Assembly (NCBI GenBank): GCA_964552795.1
Contig: CAZKIO010000015.1
Span: 1-64,000 of the forward strand
Length of the DNA: 64,000 bases
Source of the DNA: JAEUHZ01 sp964552795
GTDB lineage: Bacteria; Planctomycetota; UBA1135; GCA-002686595
Direction of reading: 5' to 3'
Part shown: in pieces, positions 24,156 to 32,500 of the stretch
How positions within the stretch are numbered: the first letter of the stretch is position 1
Layout: every line of letters starts with the position of its first letter
The notes under the pieces: model-generated
Told to the model about the DNA's origin: nothing
Seen by the model: only the letters and a program-made list of their open reading frames with translations
Database searches by the model: none
Position numbers and translations under genes: made by a program

Positions 24156-25035
24156 GCTTCCAGCCTCCCATCGCGGGCCGCCATTCGACGCGCCGATCCT
24201 CGAAGCACAGGACGAGGCCCGCGCCGCGCACGACGCGGCCGATCTCCGCCGCGCTCGCGCGGGCCCGCGGAGGCACGCACGCGATCAACTCGTGGTCCTC
24301 GCCGTCGTGCAGCGCGTGGTCCCACGCCGGCCGGCCCGTGCGCGCCGCCTGGCGCCGCGCGTCGCGGTGGATCGGCACGAGCGCCATGTCGAGTTCGATG
24401 CGCACGCCCGAAGCGCGTGCCAGACGATAGAGGTCCCACGCCAGTCCGTCGCTGACGTCCATCAGCGCCGTCGCCCCCGCCGCGTGGAGGCGGCGGCCCT
24501 CGGCGATGCGCGGCACGATGCGCAGGTGCCGGCCGAGCAGGCTGCCGCCGCAGGGGCCGCTCAGCAGGACGCGCTGTCCCGCGCGCGCGCGGTCGCGTCC
24601 CGGCGGGCGCACGCGGGAACGCAGGTCCCCCAGCGCGGTGACGGAGAGCGCCGGCGGCCCCGGCGCCGCGGCCAGGTCTCCGCCGACGAGGTCCGCGCCG
24701 TGCTCGCGCGCGAGCGCGCGCACGCCCGCGATCGCTCCCCGCAGCCAGCGCGCCTCGCGGTCCGCCGGCGCGCGCAGCGCGAGCAGGACGGCGCGCGGCC
24801 GCGCCGCCGTGGCCGCCAGGTCCGACAGCGCGCGCGCCGCCGCCTTGCGCCCCGCGCTGCGCGCCGCCGTGCCCGGCGCGAAGTGCACGCCCTCGATGCA
24901 GTGATCGACGCACACGACGGGCGCGCCTTCCAGGGCGCGCAGCACCGCCGCGTCGTGCCCGTGGCTGCCCGCGAGCCTGCGCGGCCGCGGTCCGCGCGCC
25001 AGCGCCCGGTGCAGGTCGTCCTCGTTCCAGCCCAT
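24145..25035 (-). CDS. thiL: thiamine-monophosphate kinase
   Basis: A 296-residue ThiL that phosphorylates thiamine monophosphate to the active diphosphate using ATP. It has the PurM-like fold: GHDAAVLRAL at the N-terminus, VDHCIEGVHF, ARALSDLAATAARPRAVLLAL, VGGDLAAAPGPPALSVTALG, ALMDVSDGLAWDLYRLARASG and HDGEDHELIACVP. These are the standard ThiL blocks with the Mg-binding Asp residues. It is about 30 residues shorter than the E. coli enzyme, mainly at the N-terminus and linkers. Start at ATG 25035; a GTG one codon upstream is equally possible. The neighbouring TenI-like gene supports the pathway assignment. Confidence 0.94.
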   Translation of the reverse strand: MGWNEDDLHRALARGPRPRRLAGSHGHDAAVLRALEGAPVVCVDHCIEGVHFAPGTAARSAGRKAAARALSDLAATAARPRAVLLALRAPADREARWLRGAIAGVRALAREHGADLVGGDLAAAPGPPALSVTALGDLRSRVRPPGRDRARAGQRVLLSGPCGGSLLGRHLRIVPRIAEGRRLHAAGATALMDVSDGLAWDLYRLARASGVRIELDMALVPIHRDARRQAARTGRPAWDHALHDGEDHELIACVPPRARASAAEIGRVVRGAGLVLCFEDRRVEWRPAMGGWKHGG

Positions 25036-25061
25036 CACGGCCCAGCGTACCGCGCGCGACG

Positions 25062-25700
25062 TCACGGCCGCGCGGGCGGCCGCGGTCCCAGCGCCGCGAG
25101 GTAGCGCCGGACGGCGGCGGCCGGATCGGACGAACCGAAGATCCCGCCGAGGACGGCGACGCCGCTCGCTCCCGCTGCCAGCACCGGAGCCACGTGCTCG
25201 GGACGCAGGCCGCCCAACGCCCAGACGGGGAGCGCGCAATCCCGGACCGCCCGCGCCAGGCCGTCGAATCCCGTGGGCGCCAGGCGACCGGCCTTCGAGG
25301 GCGTCTCCAGCACCGGACCGAACGTCAGGTAGTCGGCGCCGGCGCGCGCGTCGGCGTCGTCGTGCGCGTGCGCCGAGAAGCCGACGGCGATGCGCGCGGG
25401 CAGGAGCGCGCGCGCGATGGCCGGCGGCAGCGAGCGCCAGCCCAGGTGCACGGCGTCCGCGTCCGCCGCCGGGGCCAGGTGGACGCGGTCGTGCACGCAC
25501 AGCCACCCGGCGGCGCCGAGCCGCTCCCGCACGAGGCGCGCGCACGCGAGGAACGCGCGGTCGGAGAGTCCCGGTTCGCGCAGCACGATCGCGTCCAGGC
25601 CGGCCTCGACGGCGGCGCCGGCGGCGCGCGCGAAGGCAGGCCCGGCGGCGTCGACGAGCGTGCCCGGCGAAAGCGCCAGCACGCGCGCCGTCGGGATCAC
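25062..25700 (-). CDS. TenI/ThiE-family protein, closer to thiazole tautomerase TenI
   Basis: A 212-residue TIM-barrel of the thiamine phosphate synthase superfamily. The GTG start at 25700 overlaps the upstream stop (GTGA). Recognisable steps: LDAIVLREPGLSDRAFLACA, WLCVHDR, ADAVHLGWRSLPPAIARALLP, IAVGFSAHAHDDADARAGAD, YLTFGPVLETPSKAG, PVWALGGLRPEHV and VAVLGGIFGSSDPAAAVRRYL. ThiE enzymes normally have HxGQxD and a two-phosphate-substrate pocket. Here the segment is HLGWRSLPP with no Asp, and the active-site His of TenI (IGRSVH in Bacillus, GFSAH here) is kept. I therefore favour thiazole tautomerase, working before ThiL. A divergent ThiE cannot be excluded. Confidence 0.75.
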   Translation of the reverse strand: MIPTARVLALSPGTLVDAAGPAFARAAGAAVEAGLDAIVLREPGLSDRAFLACARLVRERLGAAGWLCVHDRVHLAPAADADAVHLGWRSLPPAIARALLPARIAVGFSAHAHDDADARAGADYLTFGPVLETPSKAGRLAPTGFDGLARAVRDCALPVWALGGLRPEHVAPVLAAGASGVAVLGGIFGSSDPAAAVRRYLAALGPRPPARP

Positions 25701-27811
25701 GCCGCGCCCTGGTCGAGCTCGACCAGGTAGCCCAGCTCGCGCAGCAAGGACTGCGTGCGGCGCAGCGTGGCGCTCGAGCGCAGGCGCGTGCGCCGCTCGT
25801 CGAGGGCCTCGCGCACGAGCGGCTTGACGCCGGCATCGGAGCGGAAGCGCGCCACGAGGTCGGCGTCCTCGGCGCTGACGACGTAGTCCGAGGAGAGGTG
25901 CATGCACCCGGCGCGCGCGGCCCAGTCGCGGACCGAGAACAGCACGTTCTGCGGCACCGGCGTGCGCGAGTGCCGCTCCAGCGTCGAGACGATGCGGCGC
26001 AGGTACATGCCCTCGTGCAGCGCGCGCTGCACCGAGCGCTCGCTGATCCGGAAGCTGATCACCTCGCCCTGCCGCTCGCGCGTGCAGAAGCGATCCAGGT
26101 CGTGGATCAGTTCGCCGTCGTCGCCCGTGGGGAACAGCACGACCTCGAAGTCCGGCGTCACGATCAGGCTGCCGACCTGCGACGTGCCCTCGGGCGTGCC
26201 GTCGACGACGCCCAGGAGGCGCGCCCCGATGCGCGTGAGCCGCATCGCCACGGGGCGTCCGGACTTGTCGTAGCCCAGGTCCACGATGCCCAGGAGGTAC
26301 AGGCGCTGGCGCACCCAGGTGACGAGGTTCCAGGCGAGGCGCTGGATGTCGTCCATCGGCACGTACGACCCGCCGTGGAAGCGCTGCGCGAAGTACTCGT
26401 CGACGGCCAGATCGTCGAGGCTGCACAGGTACGTGTTGCGCGCCAGGAACGGCACGTACATCAGGTCGTACCAGACCAGCGGCTCGACGCGCTTCATGAG
26501 CCGCATCAGGATGCGGCGCATGCGCGCCTGATGATGGTGCTCGCCGGGGCCTTCGCGGTCCTCGATCGCGTGCTCCAGGAGCAGGCGCAGCTTCGCGTCC
26601 AGGTCGCGCGTCTCCCAGTCGCGGCCGGCGGAGGTCAGGGCGAACGTGCGCTCGCCGGTCGACTCGATCAGGCGTTGCGCGCGCGCGAAGCCGTACAGGA
26701 ACGAGAGCACGTCGGCGCGCGTGAGCTCGCGCCCCGGATTGGGCAGCAGGCCCTCCTGGATGCGGCGCTCGGTGGTCTTGAAGATCTCGCCGCGCACGGT
26801 GAAGCGCACGTCGTGCTCGACGATGTAGGCCATGAAGCGCGAGAGGTTCGAGGCCAGGTCCACGCCCAGGCACGACTCCTCGAAGGGCCGGTCGGGGTCG
26901 CCCGGCACGGCCACGCGCCGCAGCCAGGCCAGCGCGACCTCGTTGAACACGATCAGCGTCTCGTCGTTGTGCTGGATGCCGTAGCGGCCCAGCTCCATGC
27001 GCTCGGCGGTGCCGACCAGCGACTCCTCCAGCGCGTGGCCCCAGCGCCGGCCGTCCCAGGGGACCTTGGACTCCATGCGGTCGAACAGCGTGCGCGGCAG
27101 GATGCCGCCGAACTCCACGATCGCCTTCTCGACGAGCTGGCGCAGGCCGTCGGGCAGGCGTTCGACGCGGCTGACCGCGGCGGACTCGTTGGAGTACATC
27201 TTGTACAGCTCGCGGATGCGCGAGGCGCTGGTGCGCTGGCTGCGCGCCGGATCGTCGTACAGCCGGTCGATGTGCCCGCGCAGCGTGAAGGCGTCGAACA
27301 CGCCCCGCTTGCGCGCGCGCCGCTGGCGCAGGATGGCGTCGCCCAGGTCCTGCGGCACGGTCCAGGCGCGCTGGCCGAAGCTCTCGGCGCCGCCGTTGCG
27401 CGTCTCGACCAGCAGGCCGTGCCGTCCCAGCACCGCCAGGCTGGCCTGCAGGTCGTAGTTCGACATGTAGGCCAGGTTGCGCGCGTTGAGCAGGTCGGCG
27501 GCGCTGCACTGGTAGCGCGGCAGTTCCAGGTGCAGGTCGAGGATCGACAACAGGCGCCGCGGCAGCGCGGCCACGCGCGCCTCGACCACCGAAGGCTGCG
27601 ACATCCATTCGACCACCTGACGGCGGACGTGGGCCGGATCCTCGGGGACGCGTTCGGCGCGCTGGCCGCACCAGAAGCGGAACAGCTCCGCCAGGTCGGA
27701 ATCGCGCACCGCGTTGACGGCGTCGGCCGCGCGCGGGCGCGTGATGCGGCCCGGCTCGGCACCGTTCTCGACGCGGCCGGCGGCGCGGCGCTGGTCGTCC
27801 TGGGAACTCAT
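25697..27811 (-). CDS. helicase-associated (Helicase_C_3-type) partner of the XPB helicase
   Basis: A 704-residue protein. The ATG at 27811 overlaps the XPB stop (ATGA). There is no Walker A or DEAD-box motif, so it is not itself a helicase. It is a large helical, winged-helix-rich protein, with segments such as LLSILDLHLELPRYQCSAADLL and NYDLQASLAVLGRHGLLVE. Its C-terminal third, SLIVTPDFEVVLFPTGDDGELIHDLDRFC to SVQRALHEGMYLRRIVSTLERHS, is the helicase-associated domain also seen next to XPB genes in actinobacteria (Rv0862c beside the XPB gene Rv0861c). It probably forms a complex with XPB, analogous to archaeal XPB-Bax1. Exact role unknown. Confidence 0.8.
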   Translation of the reverse strand: MSSQDDQRRAAGRVENGAEPGRITRPRAADAVNAVRDSDLAELFRFWCGQRAERVPEDPAHVRRQVVEWMSQPSVVEARVAALPRRLLSILDLHLELPRYQCSAADLLNARNLAYMSNYDLQASLAVLGRHGLLVETRNGGAESFGQRAWTVPQDLGDAILRQRRARKRGVFDAFTLRGHIDRLYDDPARSQRTSASRIRELYKMYSNESAAVSRVERLPDGLRQLVEKAIVEFGGILPRTLFDRMESKVPWDGRRWGHALEESLVGTAERMELGRYGIQHNDETLIVFNEVALAWLRRVAVPGDPDRPFEESCLGVDLASNLSRFMAYIVEHDVRFTVRGEIFKTTERRIQEGLLPNPGRELTRADVLSFLYGFARAQRLIESTGERTFALTSAGRDWETRDLDAKLRLLLEHAIEDREGPGEHHHQARMRRILMRLMKRVEPLVWYDLMYVPFLARNTYLCSLDDLAVDEYFAQRFHGGSYVPMDDIQRLAWNLVTWVRQRLYLLGIVDLGYDKSGRPVAMRLTRIGARLLGVVDGTPEGTSQVGSLIVTPDFEVVLFPTGDDGELIHDLDRFCTRERQGEVISFRISERSVQRALHEGMYLRRIVSTLERHSRTPVPQNVLFSVRDWAARAGCMHLSSDYVVSAEDADLVARFRSDAGVKPLVREALDERRTRLRSSATLRRTQSLLRELGYLVELDQGAA

Positions 27812-29571
27812 GTCGTGGTCACCTCGTCCGGCAGGGCCAGCGCTCCGGCGTCGACGATCTCGTAGGTGTAGCCCTGCTCGGTCAGGAAGAGCTGCCGCCG
27901 CTGGGCGAACTCCTGGTCGCGCGAGCCCAGCGTGACGACCGAATAGAACACCGCGCCGGAGCCGTCGGCCTTGGGCCGCAGGATGCGGCCCAGGCGCTGC
28001 GCTTCCTCCTGGCGCGAGCCGAAGGTCCCGGAGACCTGGATCGCCACGTTGGCGTCCGGCAGGTCGATCGCGAAGTTGCCGACCTTCGAGACGAGCAGCA
28101 CCGGCACCTCGCCGGCCTTGAACGCGGCGTACAGGCGCTCGCGCTCGGGCGTGGGCGTCTTGCCCGTGATCAGCGGCGCCGCGAGGTGCCGCGCCAGCGC
28201 CTCGAGCTGGTCGATGTACTGCCCGATGATCAGCACGTGCGCGCCCGCGTGGCGCGCCAGGATGCGCTTCACCACGGCCGTCTTGGCCGGGTTCTCCGAG
28301 GCCACGCGGAACTTGCCGCGCGCGTCGGCGAAGGCGTACTGCGACTTCCAGTTGGGATCCAGGGGCACGCGCACCTCGACGCAGCGCGCCTCGGCGATGA
28401 AGCCCTTTTCCTCGAGCACCTTCCAAGGCACGTCGTAGCGCTTGGGCCCGATCAGGCAGAACACCTCGTCCTCCTTGCCGTCCTCGCGGACCAGCGTGGC
28501 GGTCAGGCCCAGGCGGCGGCGCGCCTGCAGCTCGGCCGTCACGCGGAAGATGGGCGCCGGCAGGAGGTGCACCTCGTCGTACACGACCAGCCCCCAGTTC
28601 TCCTTGCTGAACAGCTCGAAGTGCTCGAACTCGCCGGTCTTCGTGCGCCGCCAGGTGAGCATCTGGTAGGTCGAGATCGTCACCGGCGCGACGCACTTGC
28701 CGTCGCCGGTGTACTCGCCCACGTCCGCGGGCGAGAGGTCCGTCTTGTCGAGCAGTTCCTCGCGCCACTGGCGGACCGCGACCGTGTTCGTGGTCAGGAT
28801 CAGCGTCTTCGTCCCGACCAGGTTCATCACGGCCATGCCGACGATCGTCTTGCCCGCGCCGCAGGGCAGCACGATCACGCCGCTGCCGCCCAGCACCGAA
28901 CCGCCCGCGTGAAACGCCTTCGCGGCCTCGAACTGGTAGGGCCGCAGCGCGAACGGCCGGCCCGACCGGGCCTCCGTCCGCAGCGGGATGGAGAGCGGAT
29001 CGCCCTCCAGGTAGCCGCCCCGGTCGTCGACGGGGTAGCCGATCTTGATCAGCGCCTGCTTGATCGTGCCGCGCGACAGCTCGTCCAGCACCGGGCGATC
29101 GCCCTCCATGCGCAGGAGGTCGCGGATGGACCGATGGCCGAGAACGTCCTTCAGCGCGTCGGGATCGTCCGATGCGAGCTCGAAGCCGCCGCTCTCGCGC
29201 CGCTCGATGCGCAGCAGGCCGTAGCGCGCCATCCAGCCGCGGATCTCCTCCAGCACGTTGCGCGGGACCGGCACGCAGGCCAGGTCCTCGAGCGTCTCCT
29301 GGATCTGCGCGGCCGTGAGCCCCAGCGCGGCGGCGTTCCAGATCGAGATCGGCGTGATGCGGTAGGAGTGCAGGTAGTCGGGGCTCTTCTCCAGCTCCGC
29401 GAACTGCGCCAGGCGGTCGCGCGCCTCGGCGAAGCGCGGGTGCTCGCGTGTCAGCGGACGTCCCTGCTCGTCCTTCTGCGGCCGGCCCTGCGCGTCGACG
29501 ACGGCCGAGACCGTGTGCAGCATGAGCGAGCGGTCGCTCTGCACGATCAGCGGGTTGTCGGGACGCATCAT
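27808..29571 (-). CDS. XPB/Rad25-type superfamily 2 DNA helicase
   Basis: A 587-residue bacterial XPB. The N-terminal ~210 residues carry a helicase-associated domain (SDRSLMLHTVSAVVDAQG, SPDYLHSYRITPISIWNAAALGL) used for damage recognition in XPB proteins. The ATPase core follows: Q-like LRPYQFEAAKAF, Walker A LPCGAGKTIVG, motif Ia ILTTNTVAVRQW, DEVH box VVYDEVHLLPAP, motif III GLTATLVREDG, then LIIGQYIDQLEALA and motif VI QEEAQRLGRILRPK. It is a 3'-5' DNA translocase expected in DNA repair. The first ATG (29571) overlaps the uvrA stop, so it is translated from the same message as the excinuclease and followed without gap by its partner gene. Confidence 0.94.
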   Translation of the reverse strand: MMRPDNPLIVQSDRSLMLHTVSAVVDAQGRPQKDEQGRPLTREHPRFAEARDRLAQFAELEKSPDYLHSYRITPISIWNAAALGLTAAQIQETLEDLACVPVPRNVLEEIRGWMARYGLLRIERRESGGFELASDDPDALKDVLGHRSIRDLLRMEGDRPVLDELSRGTIKQALIKIGYPVDDRGGYLEGDPLSIPLRTEARSGRPFALRPYQFEAAKAFHAGGSVLGGSGVIVLPCGAGKTIVGMAVMNLVGTKTLILTTNTVAVRQWREELLDKTDLSPADVGEYTGDGKCVAPVTISTYQMLTWRRTKTGEFEHFELFSKENWGLVVYDEVHLLPAPIFRVTAELQARRRLGLTATLVREDGKEDEVFCLIGPKRYDVPWKVLEEKGFIAEARCVEVRVPLDPNWKSQYAFADARGKFRVASENPAKTAVVKRILARHAGAHVLIIGQYIDQLEALARHLAAPLITGKTPTPERERLYAAFKAGEVPVLLVSKVGNFAIDLPDANVAIQVSGTFGSRQEEAQRLGRILRPKADGSGAVFYSVVTLGSRDQEFAQRRQLFLTEQGYTYEIVDAGALALPDEVTTT

Positions 29572-32500
29572 CCCACGACCCTCCGCCGGGCGCGCTTCGC
29601 GCCGGGAGCCGGGCGCCGGGCCGCGCGCAGTTCCTCGAGCCACGGGCCGGTGACGGACGCAGGGTTCGCGGCCAGTTCCGCCGGCGTGCCCTGCGCGATG
29701 ATCCGGCCGCCGCCCTCGCCGCCCGTCGGCCCCAGTTCGACCAGCCGGTCGCAGGCCGACAAGAGGCCGGTGTGGTGCTCGATCACGAGCAGCGCGTTGC
29801 CGCGCGCCGCGAGCCGGTCGAGGACGACGAGCAGATGCGCGACGTCGCGGGTCGAGAGGCCCGTGGTCGGCTCGTCGAGCACGAGCACGCTGCGCGCGCC
29901 CGCGTCGGCGCGGAACAGCTCGGCCGCCAGCTTGACGCGCTGCGCCTCGCCGCCCGACAGCGTGGTGGAGCTCTGGCCGAGCTGCAGGTAGCCCAGGCCG
30001 ACCTCGCTCAGCGTGCGCAGCACCTCCACGAGGCGCGGGTGGTGCTCGAAGAATTCCAGCGCCTCGTCGACGGGCATCTCGAGGACGTCGGCGACGCTCT
30101 TGCCGCGGTGGCGCACCTCGAGCACCTCGGGCGCGTAGCGCCGGCCGTCGCAGGACTCGCAGGTCAGCCACAGGTCCGCCAGGAACTGCATCTCGACGCG
30201 CGTCGCGCCCCGGCCCTCGCACGCGGGACAGCGGCCGCGCGGCGAGTTGAACGAGAAGCGCGCGGCGTCGAACCCGCGGACCTGCGCGTCCGGCGTGCGC
30301 GCGTACAGTTCGCGCAGCGGCTCCATCAGGCCCGCGTACGTCGCCGGCACGCTGGCCGGCGTGCGGCCGATCGGGCTGGCGTCGACCACGACGACCCGGA
30401 TCCCCGGCGGCGCCGTGATGCGCTTCCAGCGACCCTCGGGGGCCTCGTTGTTCAGCGCGGGCACCAGCGCATCGAGCACCAGCGTGCTCTTGCCCGAGCC
30501 CGACGGCCCGCACACGCCGGTCAGCTCGCCGAACGCGAACTCCAGGTCGACGCCCTTCAGGTTGTGTTCGCGCGCGCCGCCGAGCTGGACCGTCATCCGC
30601 GGCCCCTCGCGCGGGACGGCCCGGCGTTCGAGCGGGATCTCGGCGCGCAGCGCGGCCGCCGTCGAAGACGTGGCGTGAGCGCGCACGACGTCCGGCGGAC
30701 CGCTGGCGACGACCTCGCCGCCGAAGCGGCCCGATCCCGGCCCCATGTCGAGGATCCAGTCCGCGCGACGCATGATCGAGAGGTCGTGCTCGACGGCGAT
30801 CACCGTGTTGCCGCGCGAGCGCAGGTCCAGCAGGGCGTCCGTCAGGCGCTCGACGTCCTGCGGGTGCAGGCCGATCGTCGGCTCGTCGAGCACGTAGCAC
30901 ACGCCCACGAGCTGCGATCCCAGGCTGGCCGAGAGGCGCACGCGCCGCGCCTCGCCGCCCGACAGGGTGGAGCTGGCGCGATCGAGCGTGAGGTATCCCA
31001 GGCCGACGCGCTCGAGCAGGCGCAGGCGGCTCTCGATCTCCGCCACCACGGGCGCGACGGCCTCCCCGAAGCGTGCCTTGGCGCGCAGGTTCTCGACCCA
31101 GCGCAGGCTGGCCTCGACGCTGAGCCGCAGGAATTCGGGCAGGCGCACGCGCCCGATCGTCGCGGCGCGCGACTCGGGCCGCAGGCGCTCGCCGCCGCAG
31201 GCGTCACAGGTGCGCCGCGTCATGACGCGCTCGAGGATCGCGGCCCATTCGGCGTCCTCGGTCTTGGCGTGCCACGCGTCGACGTGGCCGCACAGACCGG
31301 CCCAGGCCGCGGTGAACGACTCCTGGATCTCGGCGTTGCGCGTGTGGCGCTCGATCTCCACGCGGTAGCTGGCCTTGGCCCCGGTGCCGTGCGCGAGGAG
31401 CGCGCGCTGCGCGTCGGTGTAGCGCTCCCAGGGCACGTCGAGCCGGATCTTGTGCGCCTTCGCCACCGTGCGCAGCAGCATCTCGTAGTAGCCCTTGCCC
31501 TTGGCGAGGTACCGCCCGAGCTTGGGGTGCAGCGCGCCGTCCTCGATCGACAGTTCGGGGCTCGTCACCAGCAGCGCCGGATCGCACTGCACGCGCCGGC
31601 CCAGGCCGTCGCACGCGGGGCACGCTCCGACGTGCGTGTTGAAGGAGAAGTGGCGCGGCTCCAGCGCGCCGTCGACGCGAAAGCCGCACTCGGTGCACGC
31701 GCCGGCGGTCGAATAGGTGCGCCGCGCCGGCTGTCCTGCGGGCCCGCCCTTGCCGCGCAGCACGACCGCCACGCGCCCGGCGCCCGGCACCTCGGCCTGC
31801 TCCACCGCTTCGGCGATGCGCGCGCGGCTCTCGGCGCCGAACTTCACGCGGTCGATCACGAGGTCCAGCGCGGCGCCCTGTGCGGGCGTCGCCGCGGGGT
31901 CGTCGAGCCGCACTTCGGCGCCGTCGACGAGCAGGCGCACGAAGCCGGCCTTCTTCCAGGCCGCGGCGCGGTCCCGCAGCACGGCCTCGGGATCGCCGTC
32001 GGCACCCGCCGCGAGGATCGGCGCCACGATCCAGCCGGTGCCGCCGTCGCAGTCCTGCAGGATGCGCCGCGCGACGCGGCCGGCGTCGGTGCGCTCGAGC
32101 TTCTCGCCGTGGACCGGACAGCGCAACGTCGCCGCGCGCGCCCACAGCACGCGCACGTGGTCGTGGATCTCGGTCGTCGTGGCCACCGTCGAGCGTGGCT
32201 GGCTGGCGCCGGCCCGCGCTTCGACGGCCACGGCCGGACCCAGGCCCTCGACGCGCTCGACCGGTGCGCGGTCCTTGCTGCCCAGGAACTGCCGCGCGTA
32301 CGTCGAGAGCGACTCGACGAAGCGCCGCCGTCCCTCGCTGTAGACGGTGTCGAGCGCCAGGGAGCTCTTGCCCGAGCCGCTCGGCCCGGTGACGACGATC
32401 AGGCTCTCGCGCGGCAGGTCGACGTCGACGTTCTTCAGGTTGTGCGTGCGCGCGCCGATCACCCGCAGCCGGTCGCTCGGCGCGAGCGCGGCGCCACGCG

